DNA of 64,000 bases from CAVVSD01 sp963750895 (GTDB lineage Bacteria > Actinomycetota > Thermoleophilia > Solirubrobacterales > Solirubrobacteraceae): contig CAVVSD010000005.1 in NCBI GenBank assembly GCA_963750895.1, positions 124,001-188,000 on the forward strand, given 5' to 3'. Below the pieces are notes generated by a model that was not told where the DNA came from, made no database searches, and was given only the letters and a program-made list of their open reading frames with translations. Shown in pieces: positions 19,216-28,197 of this stretch. Numbering within the stretch: the first letter of the stretch is position 1; every line of letters begins with the position of its first letter. Both the position numbers and the translations under genes were made by a program.

Positions 19216-20733
19216 AGCGCGGCGAGGAGGAGGTCCGCGGCCTTCTCGCCGATGAGCATCGTCGCGGCGTGCGTGTTGCCGCCGACGATGAGCGGCATGA
19301 TCGACGCGTCGGCGACGCGCAGGCCCTCGACCCCGCGCACGCGCAGCTCGGGGTCGACGACGGCGTCCTCGTCGATGCCCATCCTGCACGTGCCGGCCGG
19401 GTGCCAGTAGCTGCCGAGCGTCGCCCGGATGTGCTCCTCGACGTCCACGCCGGGCCCGGGATGCAGCTCCTGCGCGTCCCACTCCGAGGCGAGCGGATCC
19501 TGCCGGGCGATCTCACGGATCTGCTCGACGGAGACGAGCAGCGCGTCGAGGTCCGCGCGGGCCGAGAGATAGCGGGGATCGAGGTCGAGCGCGTCGTCGG
19601 GGTCGGCGGAGCGCAGGCGGATCGTGCCGCGGCTCGCCGGCCGGACGAGTCCCGCCGAGAACGTGAAGCCGCGGTCCGGCCCCGTGAGGCGGTCGCCGTC
19701 GTAGAGCGGCACGCTGAACGCCAGCGGCTGCAGGTCGGGCGCGACGAGGCCGGGCCGGCTGCGGGAGAACAGCTGGCTGCCCATCGGCGGCACCCCCTGG
19801 GCGTCGTCCGGCGGCGCCTCGCGCGTCGTGAAGATGACGGGCGCGAGGACGTGGTCCTGCAGGTTGCGCCCGACGCCCGGCAGGTTCGCCCGGACCGGCA
19901 GGCCGAGCCGTTGCAGCTCCTCCTCGGCGGCGATGCCGGACAGCGTCAGCAGCCGCGGGGACTCCACGGCGCCCGTGCAGACGACGACCTCGTCCTCTGC
20001 GTGGAGGCGCTCGAGACGACCCTCGCGGACCACCTCGACGCCGGTGCAGCGCTCGCCGTCGAGCAGGAGCCGGACGGCGCGCGTGTCGGTCAGGACCTCC
20101 AGGCCCGCGTGGTCGGCGACCGGCCCGAGGAACGCCCGGTAGGAGGTCTCGCGGCGCCCGTCGCGCGTCGAGAGCTGCGTGAGCTGGATGCCGTCCGGCG
20201 CGGCGCCGTTGGGGTCCGTCGTTGACCGGGAACCCGGCCGCCCGGCCCGCCTCGACGATCGCGAGGTGGATCGGGTTGGCGTCGTAGCGCGAGGTCACGT
20301 GCCACGGTCCGCCGACGCCGTGGAACTCCGACTCGCCACCGTCGAAGTCCTCCGACCGGCGCAGCAGCGGCAGCACGTCGGCGTAGGACCAGCCGTGGTT
20401 GCCGAGGTAGGACCAGTGATCGAAGTCGCCGGGCCAGCCGCGGACGTAGAGCATCCCGTTCACCGCGCTCGAGCCGCCGAGCACGCGGCCCCGCGGCCAC
20501 TCGACCTGCCGCCCGTGCAACTCGGGCTGGGGGACCGTCCGCAGGTCGTAGTCCTCGGGCCCGCCCTTGAGCTCGAAGACGCGGTTGGGGTCGCCGATCG
20601 CCGGGTTGGTGTCCCGCGGGCCCGCCTCCAGCAGCAGCACGCTCACGCCGGCGTCGACGAGCCGGCGCGCGACGACGGGCCCGGCCGAGCCGGACCCGAC
20701 CACGATGACCTGCGCCCCGGTGGGCGCCGTCAC
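19212..20733 (-). CDS. GMC-family FAD oxidoreductase (frameshifted)
   Basis: A choline dehydrogenase-like flavoprotein of ~507 aa. The ADP-binding motif is VVGSGSAGPVVARRL, the GMC signature RGRVLGGSSAVNGMLYVRG follows, and the catalytic-site region is SYWHPAGTCRMG with GGNTHAATM at the end. An extra base in the GGGG run at 20211-20214 separates the N-terminal 170 residues from the rest; joined, the text reads NDGPNGAAPDGI. ATG 20733 overlaps the gcvH stop and the gene is followed by a GTGA-coupled alcohol dehydrogenase. Confidence 0.87.
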
Positions 20734-21128
20734 TGCAGGCTTGCGACGTAGTCCGACTGCGACAGCAGCTGCGAGCGCTCGTTGTCCGCGTCGGACAGGC
20801 GGACCTTGACGAACCAGCCGTCGCCGTAGGGGTCGTCGTTGATCGCGTCGGGCGTCTCGCCGAGCGCGGTGTTGACCTCGACGATCTCGCCGGACATCGG
20901 CGCGTACACGTCGGAGACGGCCTTCACCGACTCCACCTCGCAGTACGGCTCGTCCTTCGTCAGCTTCGACCCGACCTCGGGCGGCTCGAAGTACACGACC
21001 TCACCCAGCGCGTCCTGCGCGAACCAGGTGATGCCGAAGGTCGCGAGCAGCGGGTCGTCCGCGTCGAAGCGCGCCCAGTCGTGCTCGGGGTGGTACAGCA
21101 GGTCCTCGGGATAGTTCGCGTCCGCCAT
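20730..21128 (-). CDS. gcvH: glycine cleavage system H protein
   Basis: The lipoyl carrier of the glycine cleavage complex, 132 aa. The lipoylated lysine lies in VESVKAVSDVYAP. The N-terminus matches the family (YHPEHDWARFD). No gcvT, gcvP or lpd is in the window, so it is an orphan here. It heads a run read gcvH, GMC oxidoreductase, alcohol dehydrogenase, SnoaL-like, trpS, scpA, scpB, with most junctions overlapping. Confidence 0.93.
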   Translation of the reverse strand: MADANYPEDLLYHPEHDWARFDADDPLLATFGITWFAQDALGEVVYFEPPEVGSKLTKDEPYCEVESVKAVSDVYAPMSGEIVEVNTALGETPDAINDDPYGDGWFVKVRLSDADNERSQLLSQSDYVASLQ

Positions 21129-21140
21129 GCGGACGGAACC

Positions 21141-21275
21141 CTACGCGTCCTGGGCCTGCTTCGTCGGGTAGACGTGGACCAGGAGATCGCGCAGCAGCTC
21201 GTCGCGATCCCCGTCCGTGGAACCCTTGAGCAGCTTGATGTGTCGTTCGAGATCCTTCTCGCTCAGCTCTCGCAT
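21141..21275 (-). CDS. 44-residue charged protein between ftsZ and gcvH
   Basis: A small reading frame, MRELSEKDLERHIKLLKG at the N-terminus and ending LLVHVYPTKQAQDA, strongly helical and charged. In-frame ATGs at 21284 and 21287 would add up to four residues. It fits neatly between ftsZ (stop 21342) and gcvH (start 21128) on the same strand, and its third codon positions are G/C-rich like its neighbours. I do not recognise a family. Confidence 0.5.
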   Translation of the reverse strand: MRELSEKDLERHIKLLKGSTDGDRDELLRDLLVHVYPTKQAQDA

Positions 21276-21341
21276 GGGTCCCATCATGACGGGCGGGCGG
21301 TTGCTGGATCAACCATCCGTACGTCGAGCCCATCTGGACGC

Positions 21342-22427
21342 TCAGCGGAGGAAGGGCGGGATGTCCAGATCGTCGTCGGAGATCTCGAGCGTGGTGCGCT
21401 CGCGATCGCCGATCCGGGGGGACCGGTCGCGCTCCGTCGCGCGTGCCCGCGTGTCCTCGCGCGCCGTGCCCGGGCGGGCGCGACCGTGGTCGAAACCTGT
21501 CGCGATGACGGTCACGCGGACCTCGTCGTTGTTGCCGTGCTCGTCGATGACGGCGCCGAAGATGATGTTCGCGTTGGGATCCGCGGCGTCGTGGATGACC
21601 TCGGCGGCCTCGTTGACCTCGAACAGGCCGAGGTCCTTGCCGCCCGTGATGTTGAAGATGATCCCCTGCGCGCCGTCCACGGACTGCTCCAGCAGCGGGC
21701 TGGAGATCGCGTTGCGCGCAGCTTCGGCCGCGCGGCTCTCGCCGTTGGACGTGCCGATGCCCATCAGGGCGGAGCCGGCGTCCTGCATGATCGTGCGGAC
21801 GTCGGCGAAGTCGAGGTTGATCAGGCCCGGGATCGTGATGAGGTCGGTGATCCCCTGGACGCCCTGGCGCAGGACGTTGTCCGCCTCGCGGAACGCGTCC
21901 ATGATCGACGTGCGCCGCTCGACCATCCCGAGGAGCCGCTCGTTCGGGATCACGATGAGCGTGTCGACGACCTCGCGCAGACGCGCGATGCCCTCGTCGG
22001 CCTGCTGCATCCGCTTGGAGCCCTCGAACGTGAACGGCTTGGTGACGACGCCGACCGTGAGCGCGCCGATCTCGTTCTTGGCGATCTCGGCGATCACGGG
22101 AGCGGCGCCGGTGCCGGTGCCGCCGCCCTCGCCCGCGGTGACGAAGACCATGTCGGCGCCCTTCAGCGCCTCCTTGATGTCGTCGCGGGACTCGGCCGCG
22201 GCGGAGAAGCCGACATCCGGGTTCGCGCCGGCGCCGAGGCCCTTCGTCGCGTCGTGCCCGATGTTCAGCTTGATGTCGGCGTCGACCATGCCGAGCGCCT
22301 GGTTGTCGGTGTTCGCCGCGACGAACTCAACGCCCCGCAGGCCGGCGTCGATCATGCGGCTGACGGCGTTCGTCCCGCCGCCGCCGACACCGACCACCTT
22401 GATCACCGCGAGGTAGCTGCTCTCCAT
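21342..22427 (-). CDS. ftsZ: cell division protein FtsZ
   Basis: The tubulin-like division GTPase, 361 aa. The GTP-binding signature GGGTGTGAAP and the N-terminal GVGGGGTNAV are intact, and the C-terminal peptide LDIPPFLR is the conserved docking site for membrane anchors. The linker before it is Arg-rich. No ftsA or sepF adjoins it, so the anchor must be encoded elsewhere. A 191-nt gap upstream probably holds its own promoter. Confidence 0.97.
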   Translation of the reverse strand: MESSYLAVIKVVGVGGGGTNAVSRMIDAGLRGVEFVAANTDNQALGMVDADIKLNIGHDATKGLGAGANPDVGFSAAAESRDDIKEALKGADMVFVTAGEGGGTGTGAAPVIAEIAKNEIGALTVGVVTKPFTFEGSKRMQQADEGIARLREVVDTLIVIPNERLLGMVERRTSIMDAFREADNVLRQGVQGITDLITIPGLINLDFADVRTIMQDAGSALMGIGTSNGESRAAEAARNAISSPLLEQSVDGAQGIIFNITGGKDLGLFEVNEAAEVIHDAADPNANIIFGAVIDEHGNNDEVRVTVIATGFDHGRARPGTAREDTRARATERDRSPRIGDRERTTLEISDDDLDIPPFLR

Positions 22428-22462
22428 GTGTGAAGTTCCCGTCCGACCCTTGAGATAGCGTC

Positions 22463-22481
22463 GAGGGTTTGGTCAACCCTC
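22463..22481 (-). promoter_or_regulatory. inverted repeat upstream of ftsZ
   Basis: GAGGGTT and AACCCTC form a perfect 7-bp inverted repeat with a 5-nt centre, 36 nt upstream of the ftsZ ATG. The ftsQ-ftsZ gap (22428-22618) also has TTGACA about 100 nt upstream of ftsZ that could serve as a -35 element, though no good -10 follows at 17 nt. It may be an operator or a short 5'-UTR hairpin. No other feature seen in this gap. Confidence 0.35.
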
Positions 22482-22618
22482 CATCTTTATCCGACGGCGG
22501 GCCACACAAGCACGGGCCGAATCGGATGTCAACGCCGAGTCTACCCAGTGCAACCCCCCTTGCAGAACCCCCAACCCTCAAGAAGTGCAGGAGGAATGCC
22601 TCGCGAGTGCCATCAAGC

Positions 22619-23365
22619 TCAAGGTGAGGTCGATGGTTCTCCCTGGGCGCCTTCCTTCGTCGCCGGCAGCGGTCCGGCGACCGGCCGCTCGGGCAGCCGC
22701 ACATCGACATAGGAGGCGCCGCGCGAGTCCTCGTCGGCGAGGACGGCCGCCGCCGCGAGCCACTTCGCGTCGAGCTGCGTCAGGTCGCCGAAGTCGAGTC
22801 GCGGGCCGTCGCGCAGATCGACCGCGAGACCGTTCGGGCCCTTGTAGGCGCGCAGCGCGCGCGAGCGCAGCGGCGCCGGCGCGGCGGCCAGCAGGCGGAC
22901 GAGCTTCGTCGCCTCGGTGCCCGTGATCTTCGTGCCGGCGGCCGAGCCCGTGGCCGCGATCGCGGTGAGCCCCTTCGTGGGCGTCCCGTCGAGCACCGTG
23001 CCGTCGCGGGCGATCGCGACGGACCGCCCGCCGAGCTCCATCGCTCCGATCGGGTCGTAGGAGTTCACGGTGATCCGGAGGCGGTGCGGGAAGTCGGCGT
23101 CGGCGTGCAGCTCGCGCACGACGGGGTAGCTCTGGACCGCGTCGCGCAGCGCGTCCTCGCGCACGTGCAGCGTCGTCATGTCGCGCGCGGCGTCGGTGAG
23201 CGCGCCGCGGATGTCGTCCGCCTGGCTCCCGGAGACCCCGGTGATGTCGACCTGGCGCACGCCGACGAGGCTCGAGTCGCGCAGCCACAGGAACATCGCG
23301 CCGAGGACGACGAGCGCGAGGAGCGCGGCGGCGGCGACGGTCGCCTTGCGGCTGGCCAGGACCAT
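22619..23365 (-). CDS. ftsQ: cell division protein FtsQ/DivIB
   Basis: A bitopic divisome protein of 248 aa. One transmembrane helix follows a short basic N-terminus (KATVAAAALLALVVLGAMFLW), then a POTRA domain (VRQVDITGVSGSQADDIR) and the FtsQ domain. ATG 23365. It lies just before ftsZ, as usual, but is separated from murC by a gene on the opposite strand. Confidence 0.9.
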   Translation of the reverse strand: MVLASRKATVAAAALLALVVLGAMFLWLRDSSLVGVRQVDITGVSGSQADDIRGALTDAARDMTTLHVREDALRDAVQSYPVVRELHADADFPHRLRITVNSYDPIGAMELGGRSVAIARDGTVLDGTPTKGLTAIAATGSAAGTKITGTEATKLVRLLAAAPAPLRSRALRAYKGPNGLAVDLRDGPRLDFGDLTQLDAKWLAAAAVLADEDSRGASYVDVRLPERPVAGPLPATKEGAQGEPSTSP

Positions 23366-23419
23366 GACCCGGACCTTCGCCGCGCAGGGCCTGCTCCCTG
23401 CGTGTGGCAACCTCCCCGG

Positions 23420-24817
23420 GTGCCGAAGCAGGGACCGATCACGCTGCGCTCGCTCGGCATGTCGGTCTACCTGCCGTCGATCCTGTTCTTCATCGGCGAC
23501 GGCGGGCTCATCGCCATCGTCGCGCTCGCCGCCCGCGACCTCGGGGCCTCGCCTGCGGTCGCCGGGCTGATCGTCGCCCTGCGGGGCGTCGGCGTCCTCG
23601 TCTTCGACATCCCGGCCGGCTGGGCGCTGACGCGCTTCGGCGAGCGGGCGACGATCGGCGCCGCCTCGCTCACCGTGATCCTCACGCTCGTCGGGTGGAC
23701 GCTGACGACGTCCGAGGTCGTCTTCGCGGCGCTCGCGTTCGTCCAGGGCTGCGGCTGGTCGGCGTGGCAGCTCGCGCGGCTCGCGTACGTCAGCGAGGTC
23801 GTGCCGCCCACGCTCCGCGGGCGGGCGATGTCGCTGCTCGGCGGGACGAACCGCGTCGGCATGTTCCTGGGGCCGTTCGTGGCGGCGCTGGCCACCCACT
23901 TCGGCGGGTTCGACGCCGTCTACGTCGTCGCGATCGTCCTGACGGGCGCCGCCGCGCTCGTGCTGTTCGCGACGGTGCCCGCAGGCCGCGACGACGAGAG
24001 CCGCGGGACCACCGTCCCCGTGGCCGAGATCCTCCGCGACCACCGCCACGTCTTCCTGACCGCAGGGCTCGCCGCGACGTCGCTGCAGGCGCTGCGTCAG
24101 TCGCGCAACGTGCTCCTGCCGCTGTGGGCGGACAGCATCGGCTTGAGCGTGCAGACGACCGCCGTGCTGTTCGGGCTCTCGCTCGGCGTCGAGCTGGTCA
24201 TGGTCTATCCCGGCGGCAGCGTCATGGACCGCTGGGGCCGCAAGGCCGCCGCGATCCCGTGCCTGGTGATCATGTCGGTCGGGCTGGCGATCATGCCGCT
24301 CACGCACGGCACGCTCACGCTGGCGCTCGTCGCGATGCTGCTCGGCGCGGGCAACGGGCTCTCCAGCGGGGTGGTGATGACGCTGGGCGCCGACTTCGCC
24401 CCGCCCGCGACCCGGGTGCCGTTCCTCGGGGTCTGGCGGGTGCTCTCCGACCTCGGCACCGCGGGCGGGCCGTTGGCGGTCGCGGCCGCCACGGCGGCGA
24501 TCACGCTCGGCGGGGCCGCGGTGACGGTCGGCGGCCTGGGGCTGGTGGCCGCGGCCTACGTGTCGCGCTACGTGCCGGAGACCGGCATCAGGCGGGCGGA
24601 ATCCGTGACGAGGCTGCGCCCGAGCTCGACGACGTTCCCGGCGCCGAGGACGAGGCACAGGTCGCCGTCGCGCAGCAGCTCGGCGAGGACGGGGCGCGCG
24701 TCGTCGAATCCGGGCATCCAGAGGACCGGCCGCCCGCCCGCGACGTCCGCCGCGGCCTCGGCGATCGCCAGGCCGCTCACGCCGGGGAAGTCGGCGGCCG
24801 CCTCGCGCGCGGGGTAG
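23420..24817 (+). CDS. MFS transporter inserted between murC and ftsQ
   Basis: A 12-helix major facilitator: helix 1 is near MSVYLPSILFFIGDGG, with motif A-like text in the loop after helix 2 (ALTRFGERATIG) and again mid-protein (VMDRWGRKAAAI). The protein should end soon after YVSRYVPETG near 24590. As read, the frame stays open 250 nt into murC as Ser/Arg-rich antisense text, so one base is probably wrong near the end; a shift gives a stop near 24607. GTG start 23420, divergent from ftsQ by 54 nt. Substrate unknown. Confidence 0.85.
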   Translation: MPKQGPITLRSLGMSVYLPSILFFIGDGGLIAIVALAARDLGASPAVAGLIVALRGVGVLVFDIPAGWALTRFGERATIGAASLTVILTLVGWTLTTSEVVFAALAFVQGCGWSAWQLARLAYVSEVVPPTLRGRAMSLLGGTNRVGMFLGPFVAALATHFGGFDAVYVVAIVLTGAAALVLFATVPAGRDDESRGTTVPVAEILRDHRHVFLTAGLAATSLQALRQSRNVLLPLWADSIGLSVQTTAVLFGLSLGVELVMVYPGGSVMDRWGRKAAAIPCLVIMSVGLAIMPLTHGTLTLALVAMLLGAGNGLSSGVVMTLGADFAPPATRVPFLGVWRVLSDLGTAGGPLAVAAATAAITLGGAAVTVGGLGLVAAAYVSRYVPETGIRRAESVTRLRPSSTTFPAPRTRHRSPSRSSSARTGRASSNPGIQRTGRPPATSAAASAIARPLTPGKSAAASRAG

Positions 24818-25929
24818 ATCCCGAGGACGCAGACGACGTCGGCGGCCGCGAGCGCCGCGCCGAACTCGCGGGCGAGCTGCTGCGTGCGCGAGTACAGGTG
24901 CGGCTGGAAGACGGCGACGAGCCGGCGGGGCTCGCGCGTCCGCGCGGCGGCGAGCGTCGCCGCCACCTCCGTCGGGTGGTGCGCGTAGTCGTCGATCACG
25001 GTCGCGCCCGACGCGGTGCTGCCCAGCACCTCGAACCGGCGCCCGGCGCCACGGAAGTCCTCGAGCGTCCCGGCCAGCGTCTCGCGCGGGAGGCCCATCA
25101 TCACGCACGCCGTGAGCGCCGCGGCCGCGTTGGCGACGTTGTGCGCGCCCGGCACGGAGAGGCGCACGCGCTGCTCCGCCCAGGTGAACTCCGAGCCGCC
25201 GGGGGTCAGCACGACGTCGTCGGCGCGGAAGAACGCGGCCTCGCCGATCCCCGAGCGGTCCAGGAAGGCCTCGGCGTCGGGGCCGTCCCAGACGATGACG
25301 CGTCCCGACCGGGCGAGGAACTCGCCGAACGCGGCCTCGACCTCCCCCTTGGAGCCGTAGGTCGCGTGGTGGTCGAGCTCGATGTTCGTGACGACCGAGA
25401 GCTGGGGCGACAGCCGCAGGAACGAGCGGTCGGACTCGTCGGCCTCGACGACGAGCCACTCCCCCGCGCCCCAGGCCGCGTTGCGGCCCGTCGTGCGCAG
25501 CTCGCCGCCGATGAGGTACGACGGGTCCTCCCCCATGCGCAGCAGGGCGTGCGCGGCCATCGAGCTCGTCGTCGTCTTGCCGTGCGTCCCGGCGATGGCC
25601 AGCGTGCGCTTCTCCGCGCTGACCTCCGCGAGGAGCTCGCTGCGGTGCAGCTCGCGCAGCCCGCGTGCGGCCGCCGCGGCGCGCTCGGGGTTGTCGGCCG
25701 CGATGGCCGTGGACACGACGACCTCGACGTCGTCGCCTGCGGGGATGTTCTCCGCCGCGTGGCCGATGACCGGGACGATCCCCTCCTCGCGCAGCGGCTC
25801 GAGGTAGGCGGAGTCCGAGCGGTCCGATCCCGTCACCTGCGCGCCGAGCGCGTGCGCGACGAGCGCCAGGCCGCTCATCCCGGCGCCGCCGATCGCGATG
25901 AAGTGCAGCCTGCGCCCGTCCACCGCCAC
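24568..25929 (-). CDS. murC: UDP-N-acetylmuramate--L-alanine ligase
   Basis: Adds L-Ala to UDP-MurNAc. N-terminal Rossmann motif GGAGMSGLAL, ATP site AGTHGKTTT, and DDYAHHPTEV in the C-terminal domain. GTG at 25929 or 25923 starts it, overlapping the murG reading frame by about 50 nt. Length 453 aa is normal. Downstream neighbour should be murB but is an opposite-strand MFS gene. Confidence 0.94.
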   Translation of the reverse strand: MAVDGRRLHFIAIGGAGMSGLALVAHALGAQVTGSDRSDSAYLEPLREEGIVPVIGHAAENIPAGDDVEVVVSTAIAADNPERAAAAARGLRELHRSELLAEVSAEKRTLAIAGTHGKTTTSSMAAHALLRMGEDPSYLIGGELRTTGRNAAWGAGEWLVVEADESDRSFLRLSPQLSVVTNIELDHHATYGSKGEVEAAFGEFLARSGRVIVWDGPDAEAFLDRSGIGEAAFFRADDVVLTPGGSEFTWAEQRVRLSVPGAHNVANAAAALTACVMMGLPRETLAGTLEDFRGAGRRFEVLGSTASGATVIDDYAHHPTEVAATLAAARTREPRRLVAVFQPHLYSRTQQLAREFGAALAAADVVCVLGIYPAREAAADFPGVSGLAIAEAAADVAGGRPVLWMPGFDDARPVLAELLRDGDLCLVLGAGNVVELGRSLVTDSARLMPVSGT

Positions 25930-27044
25930 TCATGCGTCACCCTCCGCGCTGGCGTTGTGTCGCTCTGCGACACAACGCCGTCCGTCGGCGGAGCCGCGGC
26001 TGCCTCCAGGACGGCGGCGGCGACGTCGGCCGCCGCGTCCGGGCGGGCCAGCCCCGCCGACGCCTGCGCCATCGCGGCGAGCCGCGCCGGGTCGGCGAGC
26101 AGGGCGTCGACCTCCGCCCGCAGGCGCTGCGGCGTCAGCTCGTCGTCGGGGAGGACCACCGCCGCGCCGGCCTCGGCCATCCACCGGGCGTTGGAGGCCT
26201 GGTGGTCGCCGGTCGCGTGCGGGTACGGGATCAGGATCGCGGGACGCCCGTGCGCGGCGACCTCGAAGATCGACCCGCCCGAGCGGGCGACGCAGAGGTC
26301 GGAGGCGAGGAGCGCCTCGCCGAAGTGCTCGATGTAGGGACGCAGGTCGTAGCCGTGCGCGGGCACGCGCGGGAGCAGCGAGTCCATGTCGCGCTCGCCG
26401 GCGGCGTGGATGACGCGGTACGGCGCGTCCAGGAACGCCTGGATCGAGGCCTCGTTGATCGAGCGGGCGCCCAGCGAGCCGCCGAAGACGAGCACGCAGG
26501 TGTCGTCGGGCGCGAGGTTGAAGCGCTCGCGCGCGGCCACGCGGTCGGTCGCCGGGGGCGGGACGGGGCGGCCGGTCACGACGTAGCGGTCGCCCGTCCT
26601 GCCCTCGATCGGGAACGCGAGGCAGACGCGCTTCGCGAGGGGCGCCAGCGTGCGGTTCGTGATCCCGAGGTGGCTGTCGGCCTCGCTGAGCACGAGCGGG
26701 ATGCGCCCTCCGATCGCGGCCAGGCCGACGGGGCCCGCCACGTAGCCGCCGGCGCCGAGGACCGCGGCGGGGCGCAGGTCGCGCAGGATGCGGCGCGCCT
26801 CGCGCAGCGCCCCGGCCGCCAGGAGCCCGGCCTTCGCGGCCTCGACCGGGTTCGTCCGGCTCAGCCCCCGCACGCGGATCGGGCGCAGCTCGTAGCCCGC
26901 GGCGGGGACGAGCTGCGCCTCCGCGCGCTCCCCGCCGACGAACGTGACCTCGCAGCCCTCAGCCCGCAGCGCGTCGGCGACCGCCAGTGCCGGTACCACG
27001 TGACCCGCGGTGCCCCCCGCGGCGATGACGATCGGAGTCCTCAT
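25875..27044 (-). CDS. murG: lipid II synthase MurG (GlcNAc transferase)
   Basis: Transfers GlcNAc to lipid I at the membrane. N-terminal GGTAGHVVPALAVAD, FGGSLGARSIN and the donor-site ARSGGSIFEVAAHGRPAILIPYP region are clear (last quoted in part). Homologues end near VAAAVLEAAA; here the frame runs 37 residues further, through a strong palindrome at 25951-25979 and into murC. That tail may be extra or reflect an indel. ATG 27044 overlaps the likely ftsW stop. Confidence 0.93.
   Translation of the reverse strand: MRTPIVIAAGGTAGHVVPALAVADALRAEGCEVTFVGGERAEAQLVPAAGYELRPIRVRGLSRTNPVEAAKAGLLAAGALREARRILRDLRPAAVLGAGGYVAGPVGLAAIGGRIPLVLSEADSHLGITNRTLAPLAKRVCLAFPIEGRTGDRYVVTGRPVPPPATDRVAARERFNLAPDDTCVLVFGGSLGARSINEASIQAFLDAPYRVIHAAGERDMDSLLPRVPAHGYDLRPYIEHFGEALLASDLCVARSGGSIFEVAAHGRPAILIPYPHATGDHQASNARWMAEAGAAVVLPDDELTPQRLRAEVDALLADPARLAAMAQASAGLARPDAAADVAAAVLEAAAAPPTDGVVSQSDTTPARRVTHEWRWTGAGCTSSRSAAPG
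25951..25979. repeat. perfect 12-bp palindrome at the murG-murC junction
   Basis: GGCGTTGTGTCG and CGACACAACGCC are perfect inverted arms around a 5-nt loop. It lies in the 3' extension of murG, 22-29 nt upstream of the murC start, and is markedly more AT-rich than its surroundings. Could be a terminator-like or processing hairpin, or a copy of a dispersed palindromic repeat. I saw no second copy in the window. Confidence 0.6.
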
Positions 27045-28197
27045 CCCGTGATCCTGACGGCACGGCGCGCAGATGCGTGTGCCGCCCGCTCGCGATGTTC
27101 AGCAGCAGGCCCATGGACGCCAGCAGCACCGTGATGCTCGTCGAGCCCGCCGAGACGAACGGGAGCGGCACGCCGGTCAGCGGTGCCAGCCCGAGGACCG
27201 TGAAGGTGTTCAGCAGCGCCTGCGACAGGATGAGCGACGTGACGCCGGCCGCGACGAGCTGGGCGTAGGCGGTCTTCGCCGCCTTCGCGGCGCGCAGACC
27301 CCCGTAGGCGATCATCCCGTAGAGGAACATGAGCACCGTCACCCCGACGACGCCCAGCTCCTCGCCGATGACCGCGAGGATGAAGTCCGTGTGGGCCTCG
27401 GGCAGGTAGAAGATCTTCTGCACCGACTGCCCCGGCCCCAGGCCGAACAGGCCGCCCGAGCCGAGCGCGATCTGCCCCTGGACCGCCTGGAAGCCGGCGT
27501 CGGAGGCGTGCGCCCACGGATCGAGGAAGCTCGTCAGCCGGGCGCGGCGGTAGGGCTCGAGCAGCGCGAAGAGGAAGATGAGGCCCGCGACGCCCGCGCC
27601 GAGCGTCGCGAGGTGGCGCATCGGCATGCCCGCCGCGACGAGCATCGCCGACATCGTGAAGCCGATGACGAGTGCCGTCCCCAGGTCGGGCTGGGAGGCG
27701 ATGAGCAGCGCCGCGGCGCCCGCCACCAGCAGCAGCGGGCTGATCACCCCCTTGAGCGTCTGCAGCCGCTTGGGCTTGCCGGCCAGCAGCGACGCCGCGT
27801 ACAGCACGAGCGACAGCTTCATGATCTCGCTGGGCTGGAACTGCAGCGGGCCCGCGCCGATCCAGCGGCGCGCGCCGTTGACCTCCACCCCGATGCCCGG
27901 GATCTTCACCGCCACGAGCAGCCCGAAGGAGATGACGAGCATGATCGGGCCGAAGCGCTGCGCCAGCTCGAGGCCGCGCCGCGCCATGACCTGCATGAGG
28001 ACCAGTCCGAACGCCCCGTACATGAGGTACTTCACGAGGTAGGTCGAGCCGTCCCCCGTGCCCTCGAGCAGGGTCCGCGCCGAGGAGGCGCTGTAGACCA
28101 TCACCGCCCCTCCGGCCATGAGGCACAGCGTCGCCGTCAGGAGGATCTGGTGCTCGAGCGGATATGCGTGGGCAGTTCGACGCCAGGGCCTCTTCAC
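26959..28197 (-). CDS. ftsW: lipid II polymerase FtsW (SEDS family), end uncertain
   Basis: A SEDS-family septal peptidoglycan polymerase with about ten hydrophobic helices. Family motifs include NGARRWIGAGPLQFQPSE and the late loop TGVPLPFVSAGSTS. GTG 28197 overlaps the murD stop. As read the frame continues to 26959, overlapping murG by 86 nt with an Arg/Gly tail. A one-base change near 27057-27075 would instead end it AVRITG at 27041, giving the usual ATGA overlap with murG; I think that is the real end. Confidence 0.9.
   Translation of the reverse strand: MKRPWRRTAHAYPLEHQILLTATLCLMAGGAVMVYSASSARTLLEGTGDGSTYLVKYLMYGAFGLVLMQVMARRGLELAQRFGPIMLVISFGLLVAVKIPGIGVEVNGARRWIGAGPLQFQPSEIMKLSLVLYAASLLAGKPKRLQTLKGVISPLLLVAGAAALLIASQPDLGTALVIGFTMSAMLVAAGMPMRHLATLGAGVAGLIFLFALLEPYRRARLTSFLDPWAHASDAGFQAVQGQIALGSGGLFGLGPGQSVQKIFYLPEAHTDFILAVIGEELGVVGVTVLMFLYGMIAYGGLRAAKAAKTAYAQLVAAGVTSLILSQALLNTFTVLGLAPLTGVPLPFVSAGSTSITVLLASMGLLLNIASGRHTHLRAVPSGSRDEDSDRHRRGGHRGSRGTGTGGRRRAAG

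Noticed and set aside
20730..21341. Possible glycine riboswitch before gcvH
   Set aside because: Only 12 nt separate gcvH from the upstream small ORF, too short for an aptamer.
24600..24817. C-terminal Ser/Arg-rich extension of the MFS protein
   Set aside because: It is purely antisense to murC, with no hydrophobic helices; most likely the real stop was lost to one indel.
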